A stretch of 64,000 nucleotides of DNA from Halomonas sp. 7T (GCF_025643255.1 NZ_CP087112.1:62001-126000), one strand, 5' to 3'; shown: positions 17,784 to 27,705, counted from the stretch's first letter. Notes: a model not told the origin generated them from the sequence alone. A program made the numbers and translations.

Positions 17784-19100
17784 TTGAAACCGGTAAGAGT
17801 AGGCATTTGTGGGTTAGGCACTGTCGGCGGCGGCACCTTTAACGTATTGACGCGCAACGCGGACGATATTAGCCGCCGCGCAGGCCGCCCGATTGTGATT
17901 GAGCAGGTTGCCCACCGCAGTATTCATCCCGACTGCGATATTACCGGCATTAACGCGACATCCGATGTCTTCGAGGTGGCAAACAACCCCAGCGTAGACG
18001 TGCTGGTTGAGCTGATTGGCGGCTACGATATTGCCCGCGAGCTGGTACTCACCGCGATTGCCAACGGCAAGCACGTGGTCACCGCGAATAAAGCGCTCAT
18101 CGCGGTTCACGGTAACGAGATTTTCCGTGCGGCCCACGAGAAAGGCGTCATCGTCGCGTTTGAGGCCGCGGTGGCTGGCGGTATTCCGGTGATTAAATCC
18201 CTGCGCGAAGGCCTCGGTGCCAACCGCATTGAGTGGGTAGCCGGCATCATCAACGGCACCGGCAACTACATTCTGACCCATATGCGTGACGAAGGCCGTG
18301 CCTTTGAAGACGTACTGGCCGAAGCGCAGGCGCTGGGCTACGCCGAATCTGACCCCACCTTCGATGTGGAAGGGATTGATGCGGCCCACAAGCTGACCAT
18401 TCTTGCCTCCATTGCGTACGGTGTGCCGTTGCAGTTTGAAAAAGCCTTTACGGAAGGTATTTCGCGCATTACCGCTGAAGACGTGGAGCAGGCCGACAAC
18501 CTCGGTTATGTCATCAAGCACCTGGGTATCTCCAAGCGAACCGATCAGGGCCTTGAGCTGCGTGTCCACCCCACACTGATTCCTAAAGAGCGTCTGCTGG
18601 CCAATGTGCATGGCGTGAAAAATGCCATTGCGGTGATGGGTGACGCGGTTGGCCCCACGCTGTATTACGGCGCGGGCGCGGGTGCCGAGCCGACAGCGTC
18701 TGCGGTGGTTGCGGACCTGCTAGACGTGGCGCGGGATATCACTACCGACCACCACTACCGGGTGCCTTACCTGGCGTTTAGCGGCATTGATGAAGACGTT
18801 AGCCAGCTGCCGATTATGCCCATGGAAGATATTACCACGGCGTACTATCTGCGCCTGCTAGCGGTAGACCGCCCGGGTGTACTGGCCCGCGTGGCCACCA
18901 TTCTGGCCGAGCAGGGCATCTCCATTGAAGCGCTGATTCAGAAAGAAGCCACTGAAGGCGAACTGGTGCCGATCATTCTGCTGACCCACCGCACTAAAGA
19001 GAAGCAGATGAACGAAGCCATCCGTGAGATTGAAGCCATGGCCGATATCGCAGGCCCTGTCACGCGCATCCGCGTGGAAAGCCTGGACGAGGGAGAGTAA
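17784..19100 (+). CDS. hom: Homoserine dehydrogenase
   Basis: This enzyme reduces aspartate semialdehyde to homoserine, the branch to threonine and methionine. The 438-residue monofunctional form has an N-terminal Rossmann motif (GICGLGTVGGGT), the catalytic region (GIINGTGNYILTHM, then EADPTFDVEG-like ESDPTFDVEGIDAAHKL) and a C-terminal ACT domain from about residue 350, suggesting threonine feedback. The start is TTG at 17784, with AAGGGGAA at 17771. thrC follows after 3 bases. Confidence 0.96.
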   Translation: MKPVRVGICGLGTVGGGTFNVLTRNADDISRRAGRPIVIEQVAHRSIHPDCDITGINATSDVFEVANNPSVDVLVELIGGYDIARELVLTAIANGKHVVTANKALIAVHGNEIFRAAHEKGVIVAFEAAVAGGIPVIKSLREGLGANRIEWVAGIINGTGNYILTHMRDEGRAFEDVLAEAQALGYAESDPTFDVEGIDAAHKLTILASIAYGVPLQFEKAFTEGISRITAEDVEQADNLGYVIKHLGISKRTDQGLELRVHPTLIPKERLLANVHGVKNAIAVMGDAVGPTLYYGAGAGAEPTASAVVADLLDVARDITTDHHYRVPYLAFSGIDEDVSQLPIMPMEDITTAYYLRLLAVDRPGVLARVATILAEQGISIEALIQKEATEGELVPIILLTHRTKEKQMNEAIREIEAMADIAGPVTRIRVESLDEGE

Positions 19101-19103
19101 CCC

Positions 19104-20498
19104 ATGCGCTATATCAGCACGCGCGGGCAAGCGCCCGCCCTCTCGTTTGAAGAGGTGGTGCTCACCGGTATGGCCAGCGATGGCGGCCTCTACGTACCGG
19201 AAACACTGCCTGAGTTCTCTAAAGAAGAGCTGGCCGAGATGGCCGGGCTCTCCTATGCCGAGATCGCTTTTCGAGTGATGAAGCCGTTTGTGAACGGTGA
19301 AATCGATGACGACACCTTCCGCCGTTTGGTGACCGAGGCGTACGCCACGTTCAACCACGATGCAGTGTTACCGCTGAAGCAGTTAGACGCCAGCCACTTC
19401 CTGCTGGAGCAGTTCCACGGCCCGACGCTGGCGTTTAAAGACGTGGCGCTGCAGCTGCTGGGGCGGCTGCTGGATCATTTCCTGAAAAAGCGCAACGAGC
19501 GCGCAGTCATCATGGGGGCAACCTCGGGTGATACCGGCTCTGCGGCGATTGAAGGCTGCCGCCACTGCGACAACCTCGATATCTTTATTCTGCATCCCCA
19601 TAACCGGGTGTCCGAAGTGCAGCGTCGCCAGATGACCTCGGTACTGGCGAATAACGTCTTTAACATCGCCATTGAAGGCAACTTTGACGATGCCCAGGCA
19701 ATGGTTAAGGCGAGCTTTGCCAACCAAGACTTCTTGAACGGCACGCGGCTTGTGGCGGTGAACTCGATCAACTGGGCACGCATCATGGCTCAGATTGTTT
19801 ACTACATCGCTTCAGGCGTGGCTCTTGGTGCGCCTCAGCGGGAAGTGAGCTTCTGCGTTCCGTCGGCTAACTTTGGTAACGTCTTTGCAGGCTACATGGC
19901 CTACAAGATGGGCCTGCCGGTGAAGCAGTTCATCATTGCCACCAATGCTAACGACATCCTGCACCGCACCCTGGCGGCCAACGACTTCTCCAAAAAAGAG
20001 CTGGCGGCCACGCTGGCACCCTCGATGGATATCGTCGTGTCGTCCAACTTTGAGCGCCTGCTGTTTGATGCCTACGACCGTGACGGTGCCGCCGTGGCAG
20101 CCCTGCTGGAACGCTTTCAGCAAGAGCCCACCGCGCTTGCCGTTGCGCCGCTGGCCAAACTGCGCGAGAAGTTCGCCAGCTACAGCGTCGATGACGAAAC
20201 GATCCTGGAAGTGATTCGTGAAGCGCACCACCGCACCGGCGAGATTCTTGATCCGCATACGGCCACCGGCTACCGAGCGGCCGAGCGCGCACGTGCAGAC
20301 TCGACGACGCCTGTGATCACCCTGGCTACCGCCCACCCGGCGAAATTCGCCGAAGCGGTGGTGAAAGCGGGCTTCCAGGGCGTGCCGCTGCCGACCCACA
20401 TGGATGACCTGCTAGAACGCGAAGAGCGCTATACGGTGCTGCCCGCAGAGCTAAGCGCGGTACAGCAGTTCGTTGCTGACAACCGCCGGGTGACATGA
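19104..20498 (+). CDS. thrC: Threonine synthase
   Basis: A PLP enzyme that converts O-phosphohomoserine to threonine. The 464-residue protein begins MRYISTRGQAP, has the PLP lysine in GPTLAFKDVALQ (about residue 113), the phosphate-binding GATSGDTGSAAIEG, and NSINWARIMAQIVYY, all typical of the class found in enterobacteria and pseudomonads. It follows hom and overlaps recJ by four bases. Confidence 0.97.
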   Translation: MRYISTRGQAPALSFEEVVLTGMASDGGLYVPETLPEFSKEELAEMAGLSYAEIAFRVMKPFVNGEIDDDTFRRLVTEAYATFNHDAVLPLKQLDASHFLLEQFHGPTLAFKDVALQLLGRLLDHFLKKRNERAVIMGATSGDTGSAAIEGCRHCDNLDIFILHPHNRVSEVQRRQMTSVLANNVFNIAIEGNFDDAQAMVKASFANQDFLNGTRLVAVNSINWARIMAQIVYYIASGVALGAPQREVSFCVPSANFGNVFAGYMAYKMGLPVKQFIIATNANDILHRTLAANDFSKKELAATLAPSMDIVVSSNFERLLFDAYDRDGAAVAALLERFQQEPTALAVAPLAKLREKFASYSVDDETILEVIREAHHRTGEILDPHTATGYRAAERARADSTTPVITLATAHPAKFAEAVVKAGFQGVPLPTHMDDLLEREERYTVLPAELSAVQQFVADNRRVT

Positions 20499-22291
20499 CC
20501 CAGGTGTCAACATTGTCTCAGCAGAGTAGCCAGCCCCGCCTAGAGCCTCGTCCCCTGGACGAGGCTGTCTATTTGCGTGCCCAGGCAGAAGGGTTGAGCG
20601 AGCTACAGGCGCGGCTCTTGGCATCGCGGCTGCCTGGCTATACTGGAGAGCTTGCGCCGCTGGTAGCACCGAGCCTGCGCTACCTCGTGCACCCTGAAAA
20701 ACTCGCCGATGGCCGCCGTGCGGCAGAGCGCATTGCGCAAGCGGTGTCCGAAGGCGAGTCTATTGGTATTCTGACCGACTATGACGTGGACGGCATTACC
20801 TCCCACGTGGTGATTCGGCGCACGCTGGTGGAGCTGTTTGGCGTGCCCGAACACAAGCTACACAGTTTAATTGGCCACCGCATTCACGACGGCTACGGCA
20901 TCAGCCTGCCGCTGGTGGAGCGAACGCTCAGTTTAAAACCGCTGCCGACGCTGGTGATTACCGCCGACTGCGGCAGCTCCGACGAGCCGCGCATTGCGCG
21001 CTTAAAAGCGGCGGGTATTGATGTGGTGGTCAGCGACCACCATGCGCTGCCTCTGGAAGGCCCGCCGCCTTCGGCCTACGCCTGCGTGAACCCCACTCGA
21101 AGCGACTGCGCTTACCCGGATAAAACCATTGCAGGCTGCATGGTGGCCTGGCTGCTGATGTCGCTTGCCCGCGGCGTTTTGGTGGAGTGGGGCGCGTTGC
21201 CGGAGGCCACGCCCAAGCTCTCACCGTGGCTCTCCTACGTGGCGTTAGGCACTGTGGCGGACTGTGTATCGCTGGGTGGAAGCCCCGCCAACCGTGCGGT
21301 GGTGAGCTATGGCTTGACGCTGATCAACCGCATGGACGCCGCCTGCTGGCGAGCAATGGCCGCGCGCTTGGGGGCGGATAGCGTGCCCTTCAATGCCGAA
21401 ACCTTGGCGTTCCAGATGGGCCCGAGGATCAACGCCCGTTCACGGCTGGATGACCCTTACGCGGCGCTGCATTTTATGCTGGCAGAAAGCGACGGCGTCG
21501 CGAACCGTCAGCTTGAAGTGCTTGACCAAGATAACCAGTCCCGCAAGGCGATTGAGGCGGATATGGCGGAAGAGGCGCGGGCGCTAGCCGTTCCTGCTTT
21601 AGAGGCCAACGAGCCTGCGGTGGTGGTGCTGCTAGAAGATGGCCACCCCGGCGTACAGGGCATTGTCGCCTCGCGTTTAGTGCAGGCCTATGGACGTCCT
21701 GCACTGGTGCTGACGCGGGCAGCAGCCCCCAATATGCTCACCGGCTCCGGTCGCTCGATTGAGGGGCTGCACCTAAGAGATGCCCTGCAGCGCACCTTTG
21801 AGCTGGTGCCAGAGGCGTTACCTCGCTTTGGAGGGCACAGTGGGGCCGCAGGTGTAGGCGTGCCACGGGATCAGCTGGCAGCCTTCAAAGCCGCGTTTTT
21901 GCAGGCAGTGGGTGAACAGTTGGGTGACACACCCCTCTACCCGCGTTTGTGGACCGATGGCGAGCTCTCCACCGCCCAGCTGTCACTGACGACGCTGGTG
22001 GAAATCGAGACGTTAGGCCCCTACGGGCGCGAGTTCGATCCGCCGCTGTTTGAGGGGCGCTTTATTGTGGAAGCGCTACGCCCGGTGGGCGCAGAGGGCT
22101 CGCACCTGATGATGGAGCTGTCTATGGGCGCGGTGACCAGCAAAGCGATTTGGTTTCGCGCACTAACGCCTGGGGAGCTGCCCTCGTTTAGCGTGGGTGA
22201 TACGCTGCACTGCGCTTACAAGCTCAATCGCAACCGCTGGCGCGGTCGCGAGTCCTTGCAACTGATGGTTGAGCACGCTAGCCCCGTTTAA
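20495..22291 (+). CDS. recJ: Single-strand-specific exonuclease RecJ
   Basis: RecJ is a 5'-3' single-strand DNA exonuclease of the RecF pathway and mismatch repair. The 598-residue protein has the DHH-family metal motifs: DYDVDGITSH (about residues 95-104), DCGSSD and SDHHALP. DHHA1 motifs include FGGHSGAAG, and an OB-like C-terminal domain follows. It starts with an ATG that overlaps the thrC stop. A hairpin without a T-run lies 24 bases after its stop. Confidence 0.96.
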   Translation: MTQVSTLSQQSSQPRLEPRPLDEAVYLRAQAEGLSELQARLLASRLPGYTGELAPLVAPSLRYLVHPEKLADGRRAAERIAQAVSEGESIGILTDYDVDGITSHVVIRRTLVELFGVPEHKLHSLIGHRIHDGYGISLPLVERTLSLKPLPTLVITADCGSSDEPRIARLKAAGIDVVVSDHHALPLEGPPPSAYACVNPTRSDCAYPDKTIAGCMVAWLLMSLARGVLVEWGALPEATPKLSPWLSYVALGTVADCVSLGGSPANRAVVSYGLTLINRMDAACWRAMAARLGADSVPFNAETLAFQMGPRINARSRLDDPYAALHFMLAESDGVANRQLEVLDQDNQSRKAIEADMAEEARALAVPALEANEPAVVVLLEDGHPGVQGIVASRLVQAYGRPALVLTRAAAPNMLTGSGRSIEGLHLRDALQRTFELVPEALPRFGGHSGAAGVGVPRDQLAAFKAAFLQAVGEQLGDTPLYPRLWTDGELSTAQLSLTTLVEIETLGPYGREFDPPLFEGRFIVEALRPVGAEGSHLMMELSMGAVTSKAIWFRALTPGELPSFSVGDTLHCAYKLNRNRWRGRESLQLMVEHASPV

Positions 22292-22315
22292 CACTCTCCG
22301 CTATCCTCGCGTTCT

Positions 22316-22333
22316 TGGCCGCTCAAGCGGCCA
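22316..22333. other. Perfect 8-bp inverted repeat after recJ
   Basis: TGGCCGCT and AGCGGCCA are separated by two bases and lie 30 bases before the next start codon. There is no T-run. It may mark the end of the hom-thrC-recJ transcript or be a protein site. Confidence 0.3.
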
Positions 22334-22362
22334 CCCCAACAATCCTCAAAAAGGACGCATCA

Positions 22363-22980
22363 ATGCGGATGGAAGACCTTCCTAAGGACCCCCATAAGCC
22401 CTACGAAGACATTATGGCGATGCTCTTAGGCACGTTCTTTGTGGCGCTGGGAGTGACGTTTTACACCCACGCGGTGCTGCTCACTGGGAGTACGGCGGGG
22501 CTGGCACTGCTGTTGAACTACATGACGGGGTGGGGGTTTGGCGTATGGTTCTTTGCCATCAACCTGCCGTTTTACTACCTGGCGATTAAGCGGATGGGGT
22601 GGAGTTTTACGCTGCGCACTTTTTTGGCTATTGGCTTGGTGTCGCTGTTTTCAGAGCTCACCCAAGGGTGGGTCGAATTTGCCAACGTGCCGTCGCTCTA
22701 CGCGGCCCTGATGGGCGGCGCGCTGATGGGGATTGGCATGCTGATGCTGTTTCGCCACCGTACTAGCCTTGGCGGCATCAATATTCTCGCGCTCTACCTG
22801 CAGGATAAGCATGGCCTGCGGGCAGGCTACGTGCAGCTCGGAATCGATGGCGTGATTCTGCTTATCGCACTGACTCAGCTCCCCCTGGACCGCGTGGGCT
22901 ACTCGGTATTGGGGGCGCTGACGCTTAATCTGATTATCGCCCTGAACCACAAGCCAGGGCGCTATATCGGCGTGAGTTAG
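22363..22980 (+). CDS. YitT-family inner-membrane protein
   Basis: A 205-residue protein with five or six hydrophobic segments (MAMLLGTFFVALGVTFYTHA; GFGVWFFAINLPFYYLAI; LRTFLAIGLVSLFS; GALMGIGMLMLF; LGIDGVILLIAL) and the GSTAGLALLLNY and HRTSLGGINILALYL motifs of the DUF161/YitT family. Its transport or other role is not known to me. I chose the ATG at 22363, seven bases after AAAAAGGA. Confidence 0.85.
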   Translation: MRMEDLPKDPHKPYEDIMAMLLGTFFVALGVTFYTHAVLLTGSTAGLALLLNYMTGWGFGVWFFAINLPFYYLAIKRMGWSFTLRTFLAIGLVSLFSELTQGWVEFANVPSLYAALMGGALMGIGMLMLFRHRTSLGGINILALYLQDKHGLRAGYVQLGIDGVILLIALTQLPLDRVGYSVLGALTLNLIIALNHKPGRYIGVS

Positions 22981-22988
22981 CGGTCACT

Positions 22989-23069
22989 TCAGCTCGCTGA
23001 GCTAAGCCAGAACCACCACACAATGGCGGCGATTAACGCAATGCCCGCTAAGTTGATAAGAAGGCTCAT
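22989..23069 (-). CDS. 26-residue hydrophobic peptide coupled to copA
   Basis: The ATG at 23067-23069 overlaps the copA stop (ATGA on the minus strand). The frame encodes [20 protein letters not shown] plus six residues (WLSSAS). It is one membrane helix ending in a Trp-rich interface. The tight overlap suggests translational coupling. No function is known to me. CcoS, a small protein beside the related CcoI ATPases, is a precedent for such a partner but not a sequence match. The frame continues upstream inside copA to a longer ORF, which I do not believe. Confidence 0.55.
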   Translation of the reverse strand: MSLLINLAGIALIAAIVWWFWLSSAS

Positions 23070-25624
23070 GCCGGTTGCTCCTGGTTGGCTGAGGAAGACG
23101 CTGGTGCTTGCTGGCTTTTCCATAGCCGTAGCCGGTTGGCGTTGCTGACCACGGTAATGGATGAAAGGGACATAGCCGCACCGGCGATCATCGGTGAGAG
23201 CAGCATGCCGGTTAGCGGATAAAGTATTCCGGCGGCAATAGGAATGCACAGCACGTTGTAACCGAAAGCGCCGACCAGGTTTTGCTTGATGTTGGTGAGC
23301 GTTGCCCGGCTGATTTCGATAGCGTCCGCGACGCCGTGTAACGAGCCGCGCATCAACGTCATACCAGCGCTTTCGATGGCTACATCGGTGCCCTGTCCAA
23401 TGGCAAAACCGACGTTAGCGCGGGCCAGTGCCGGGGCATCGTTAATACCATCGCCTACCATGCCGACGACCTCTCCCGCTTTTTGTAAGCGCTCAATTTC
23501 GGCATGCTTATCTTCAGGTAGTAGCCCTGCGCGGTACTCATCAATGCCCACTTCTCGGGCGATGGCCGCGGCGGTGTGTGGGTTATCGCCGGTGAGCATG
23601 ACAACCTTTAGCCCATCGCGCTGTAATCGCGCAATCGCGGTTTTGGTATCGCGGCGCAGTGGGTCACTGATGCCAAATAGGGCGGTCAGCTGGCCACCGA
23701 CTGCAAGGTAGACCAGCGTGCGGGCTTTCTCTTCTAGCTGTCGGGCGGTTGCCTGCCCGGAGGTCAGGTCAACCCCCGCATTTTCCAACAGTCGTGCGTT
23801 ACCGAGCAGCAACTCTTGGTCGTCTGCGGTTTGTGCTTTTACACCACCGCCGGTGACGCTATCGAAGCCGCGAATATCAGCAGCTGTGGCGCCGACCTCT
23901 TCACCATAGGTGGTTAACGCCGCAGCCAGCGGGTGTTCCGAGCCGCGCTCTAGCGCCACGACATAGCCTAGCGCGGTGTGGGTATCGCCATGCAGTGCCT
24001 CAGCATCCGTCACACTAGGCTTGCCTTCAGTCAGCGTGCCGGTTTTGTCCACCACCAGGGTGGTGAGCTTGCTAGCGGTTTGCAGCGCTTCGCCATTTCT
24101 AACCAGCACGCCATGTTCGGCTGCTTTGCCCACGCCAATCATGGTGGAGATGGGCGTTGCCAAGCCCAGGGCGCAGGGGCAGGCGATGATCAGCACGGTG
24201 GTCGCGGTGACAAGCATGTGAATCACTCGAGGCTCGGCGCCAAAGTTAAACCAGGCCAGCGCGGTGAGCACCGCAATAATCATCACCGAGGGCACAAAGA
24301 TGCTGGAAATTTTATCCGCCAGTTCGCCAATCGGGGGGCGTGAGTTCTGCGCGCTGGCCACCTGTTCGGTGATTTGCCCTAGGCGCGTATCGGCCCCTAC
24401 GCGGGTGGCTTGGTAGACCAAGCCGCCTTTGCCGTTCACGGTGCCAGCGCTGACTTCGTCACCCTCACGCTTTTTAACCGGCAGCGGCTCGCCGGTGAGC
24501 ATAGACTCATCTATATGGCTTTCACCCTCCAGCACGTCGCCGTCGACCGGTAAGCGCTCACCAGGGCGCACGCGGATATGATCGCCCTGGCGAACCGCGT
24601 CGATGTCGATCTCTTGCTCTTCACCGTTGCGAATTACCCGTGCCGTGCGGCTTTGCAGGTCCAGCAGGCGTTTCAAAGCCTCACTGGTGCGCCCGCGCGC
24701 TTTGAGTTCTAGCGCATTGCCTAGCAGAATTAAACCGATCACCATGGCCGAGGCTTCAAAATAGATGCCGTGGGCAACCTCCGGTAGCCAGGGAGCAAAG
24801 GCTACCACCACCATCGAATAGAGCCAGGCGGTGCCGGTACCCATCGCCACCAGCGTATCCATGTTGGCTTGATGGTGTTTGAGGTTTTTCCATGCGTTTA
24901 CGAAAAAATGACGGCCTGGAAAGACCAAAATGGCCAGGGTGAGCAGGCCGACCACTAGCCAGAAAAAGCGCCCAAACCCCACCGGATGAGGGTGGTAGAA
25001 AAACATGCTTAGCATCAGCGGTAAGGCTAAGGCCAGCGAGTAGGCGCTGCCTTTTAGGCGCTGTTTATAAAGCCGCGCTTCCTGTGCTGCCCGAGTATCT
25101 TCGGCTGCGCGCATATCGACAATCGGTTCGGCGCTATAACCTGCGGCTTCTACGGCGGCAATCAGCGTTGACTCATCAACGTGACCAAACACTTGGGCGG
25201 TATGGGTGCCGAAATTCACGCTGGCGGTATCAACGCCTTGCGTGCGCTCTAAGGCTTTTTGGACGCTTTTAACGCAGCTAGCGCAGGTCATGCCGCTAAT
25301 GGCTAAGCGTACCTGCTTGCCACCCTGGCGGGCGGGGCTGCTGACGTCTTCGGTAGGCTGCTTAGCGTTGTCGTCTTCATCGCGCGTCTCGTGCTCCGCC
25401 GGTAACTCTCCGGGCGGGTAGCCTGCCTGCGTTAGCGCGTCATCAATGGACGCGACACTAAGGGTTGTGGTGACGTCCAGTCGCTTATCTGCTGGAAATC
25501 CTGTTACTTCGGCGCTTGCGTCCTGTGCCTGAATGGCTTCACGCATACGCTTAACGCAGCCCTGGCAGTTCATTCCAGGCACTGTGCGCGTTAGCGTGTT
25601 GGATTGCGCGGTGTTTTGCTGCAT
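23066..25624 (-). CDS. copA: Copper-translocating P-type ATPase (P1B-1)
   Basis: An inner-membrane Cu(I) exporter of 852 residues. Two N-terminal metal-binding domains have CQGC (residues 20-23) and CASC (114-117). Eight membrane segments surround the actuator motif (MLTGE, about 375), the membrane CPC motif (482-484), phosphorylation site DKTGT (526-530) and hinge [10 protein letters not shown] in AFGYNVLC and MxxSS in [11 protein letters not shown] are Cu(I)-type ligands. The first metal-binding domain reads GMNCQGC rather than the usual GMTCxxC. It overlaps the MerR gene upstream by 34 bases. Confidence 0.95.
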   Translation of the reverse strand: MQQNTAQSNTLTRTVPGMNCQGCVKRMREAIQAQDASAEVTGFPADKRLDVTTTLSVASIDDALTQAGYPPGELPAEHETRDEDDNAKQPTEDVSSPARQGGKQVRLAISGMTCASCVKSVQKALERTQGVDTASVNFGTHTAQVFGHVDESTLIAAVEAAGYSAEPIVDMRAAEDTRAAQEARLYKQRLKGSAYSLALALPLMLSMFFYHPHPVGFGRFFWLVVGLLTLAILVFPGRHFFVNAWKNLKHHQANMDTLVAMGTGTAWLYSMVVVAFAPWLPEVAHGIYFEASAMVIGLILLGNALELKARGRTSEALKRLLDLQSRTARVIRNGEEQEIDIDAVRQGDHIRVRPGERLPVDGDVLEGESHIDESMLTGEPLPVKKREGDEVSAGTVNGKGGLVYQATRVGADTRLGQITEQVASAQNSRPPIGELADKISSIFVPSVMIIAVLTALAWFNFGAEPRVIHMLVTATTVLIIACPCALGLATPISTMIGVGKAAEHGVLVRNGEALQTASKLTTLVVDKTGTLTEGKPSVTDAEALHGDTHTALGYVVALERGSEHPLAAALTTYGEEVGATAADIRGFDSVTGGGVKAQTADDQELLLGNARLLENAGVDLTSGQATARQLEEKARTLVYLAVGGQLTALFGISDPLRRDTKTAIARLQRDGLKVVMLTGDNPHTAAAIAREVGIDEYRAGLLPEDKHAEIERLQKAGEVVGMVGDGINDAPALARANVGFAIGQGTDVAIESAGMTLMRGSLHGVADAIEISRATLTNIKQNLVGAFGYNVLCIPIAAGILYPLTGMLLSPMIAGAAMSLSSITVVSNANRLRLWKSQQAPASSSANQEQPA

Positions 25625-26049
25625 GGGGCCTCCTCAGGGAAACTCTCAATTAATCGGCAGAGGCTGTGGCCGTCTGGAGTGCCGTCGGGCATCGCCTGCC
25701 AACTTTCCAGTGCCTGTTCCATCCGTTGAGCAAGGGCTTCTAGCTCTGCAATTCGGTGGCGAATTTGTGGCAGCCGGGTAGCGAGTAGGTCGCGTACCAG
25801 GGGGCAAGGGGAGTCGCCTTGGTCGGCATGGGACAGGATGTCGCGAATTTCCGCGACGCTAAACCCCAGCTTGCGCGCCCGTTGAATGAACTGCAGGCGC
25901 TCAGCATCGGCACCGGAGTAGAGCTGGTAGCCATTGTCAGGATGTCGAGTAGGCGTTAACAGGCCTTCGCGCGTGTAGTGGCGTACCGTTTCTGCAGTCA
26001 CATCCCCGCGTTTAGCTAGCTCGCCAACTTTCAGTGTGGCTGTTTGCAT
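25591..26049 (-). CDS. MerR-family metal-responsive regulator of copA
   Basis: A 152-residue activator with an N-terminal winged helix ([20 protein letters not shown]) and a dimerisation helix (about 80-120). Cys82 (in SPCPLVRD) falls where ZntR has Cys79 and CueR has Ser77, the position that separates divalent from monovalent metal sensors. His128 and Cys131 lie in [10 protein letters not shown]. The ZntR pair Cys114/115 is absent. So the metal site is neither classical CueR nor ZntR, although the gene drives a Cu-type ATPase. The ATG has GAGGT five bases upstream. It probably controls its own operon. Confidence 0.88.
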   Translation of the reverse strand: MQTATLKVGELAKRGDVTAETVRHYTREGLLTPTRHPDNGYQLYSGADAERLQFIQRARKLGFSVAEIRDILSHADQGDSPCPLVRDLLATRLPQIRHRIAELEALAQRMEQALESWQAMPDGTPDGHSLCRLIESFPEEAPCSKTPRNPTR

Positions 26050-26081
26050 CACTACCTCGCCGTTTAAATTGCGCTACATTG

Positions 26082-26113
26082 AGTGTAAAACCTTTGGGTT
26101 ACCCATAGGTCAA
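26082..26113 (-). promoter_or_regulatory. MerR-type promoter and operator of the merR-copA operon
   Basis: On the minus strand TTGACC (complement of 26108-26113) is followed by a -10 box TACACT (complement of 26082-26087) with a 20-base spacer, or TTACAC with 19. The long spacer holds the dyad CCTATGGGTAACCCAAAGG (26091-26109), whose halves differ at one pair. Long spacers with a central dyad are the hallmark of MerR-activated promoters. Confidence 0.8.
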
Positions 26114-26307
26114 GCACTGTGTTGACGCTCAGCTAAAATAACTAAAACACTGATTTAAAACAGTCGTGCGACTAATGTATAAGTAAAAAACAAAATAAAA
26201 CGCTCGTTTGCCCTTGAACCCAACCCAGCATTGGGCGAAAACTAACGCGTAAGAACAACGAGGGTGGATGGTACTATCCGCCGGATCATCGGGAAGAGAG
26301 GCCCACT

Positions 26308-27660
26308 ATGTATAATAACTTCAAAAAACTTACTTTGACGGCAGCCGTCGCGGCAGTCGCCTTTGCCAGCCAGGCGAACGCAGGCGGATATCAAATCAAC
26401 GAACAGAGCGTCAGCGGCCAGGGGTATGGGCATGCGGGCCGTAGCTCAAACGTTAACGATGCTACGATTGTTTACGGTAACCCGGCAGGTATGTCGTTCC
26501 TTAACCGCGCTCAACTGACAGCAGGTGCTACGTACCTGAATGTGAATTCAGATATATCTAACGTTGAAGCCAACCGCTTTATTGATGCGGGCGTAGCGCA
26601 AGGCGGTGCTCCCAACGGAAATCAAATTCCTGTAGGCAGCATTCCTGGCGGTAACGATGGCGATATGGTGCCAGGCACTGCGATTCCTTTTGCTTTCTAT
26701 GCCCATCCGGTTACGGATCGGTTGGCGTTTGGTTTTGGTGTTTATGCGCCGTTTGGCTCTAAAACCGATTATGAAGATGATTTCCAGGGGCGCTATTTTG
26801 GCAACTACACCGAAGTCACGGTGATCAGCGCACAGCCTACGGTCTCTTATCGCTTTAACGATCAGTGGGCGGTAGGCGCAGGTATTACTTATAATCAAGT
26901 AGAGGGTGAGCTGCGTCGTCAGCTTCCATCAGAGGCTACGTTTAACCCAGATGCTGATATCGATTCACGCGTTGATGGCGATGATGAAGCATGGGGCTAC
27001 AATTTGGGCGTAATCTATCGTCCGGCGCCTGAAACAACGCTGGGTCTGACCTACCGTTCAAAAGTAGACTACACCCTGGACGGCAACTTTAGTGCCACAG
27101 ATCCTCTAGGGAACGTCCTGCGTTCTGATACTGCGAGTTTAGATTTAACGACTCCTGAAACGGTCAACTTCTCAGTGACTCAGCAAATGAGCGACCGACT
27201 GAAGCTGATGTTCGGTGCTTCTTGGGTGCGTTGGAGCCAGTTTGATCAGATTTTGGTCACCGGCAGTCAAGGTGACACTATTACTCAAGAGCAACAAAAT
27301 TACTCAAATGCCTGGGCCTTTGCGACGGGTGGTGAATATCAGTTAACCCCGACTTTAGCGCTTCGGGCGGGTGTAACGCTGGACTTTACACCGACCAACG
27401 ACAATGATCGTAGTGTCCGTATTCCCTCAGACGAGCGACGTATTTTCTCGTTGGGTGCTGGCTGGACTCCAACGCCTGATCTGACGCTTGATTTTGCTTA
27501 CTCTTACCTGACTGAGCGTGGAACCTTTGTTGAACAGGAGCGCAGCGACCTACTGGCCAGCTCGGCGACAGGTGGCTTCCCTGTTGGCGGGGCTAACTAC
27601 TCCGCCGACTACAAAAACGAAGCACACGGTTTCGGTGCCCAGCTGACCTATCGGTTCTGA
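26308..27660 (+). CDS. FadL-family outer-membrane transport protein
   Basis: A 450-residue beta-barrel that takes up hydrophobic molecules such as long-chain fatty acids. A signal peptide covers residues 1-25 (LTLTAAVAAVAFASQANA). The hatch region contains NPAGMSFL (about residues 57-64), and strands alternate aromatic residues to the C-terminal GAQLTYRF, ending in Phe as outer-membrane barrels do. Substrate is not known. Gene base composition looks lower in GC than the neighbours. The 195 bases upstream are AT-rich and hold the merR promoter on the other strand; I see no clear sigma-70 site for this gene. Confidence 0.9.
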   Translation: MYNNFKKLTLTAAVAAVAFASQANAGGYQINEQSVSGQGYGHAGRSSNVNDATIVYGNPAGMSFLNRAQLTAGATYLNVNSDISNVEANRFIDAGVAQGGAPNGNQIPVGSIPGGNDGDMVPGTAIPFAFYAHPVTDRLAFGFGVYAPFGSKTDYEDDFQGRYFGNYTEVTVISAQPTVSYRFNDQWAVGAGITYNQVEGELRRQLPSEATFNPDADIDSRVDGDDEAWGYNLGVIYRPAPETTLGLTYRSKVDYTLDGNFSATDPLGNVLRSDTASLDLTTPETVNFSVTQQMSDRLKLMFGASWVRWSQFDQILVTGSQGDTITQEQQNYSNAWAFATGGEYQLTPTLALRAGVTLDFTPTNDNDRSVRIPSDERRIFSLGAGWTPTPDLTLDFAYSYLTERGTFVEQERSDLLASSATGGFPVGGANYSADYKNEAHGFGAQLTYRF

Positions 27661-27705
27661 TCCGCGGTTCGTGCTTACTGTTCGATTTTCGTGATGACCT
27701 ACTGA

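Noticed and set aside
17814..18611. 265-residue ORF antisense to hom
   Set aside because: Long antisense frames are expected in GC-rich genes; no domain or ribosome site, and hom is unambiguous.
19812..20399. 195-residue ORF antisense to thrC
   Set aside because: Shadow of thrC with His/Arg-rich low-information sequence.
22989..23249. 86-residue ORF ending in the small membrane peptide
   Set aside because: Its first 60 codons lie inside copA in another frame and look random; only the last 26 codons after the ATG overlapping the copA stop look real.
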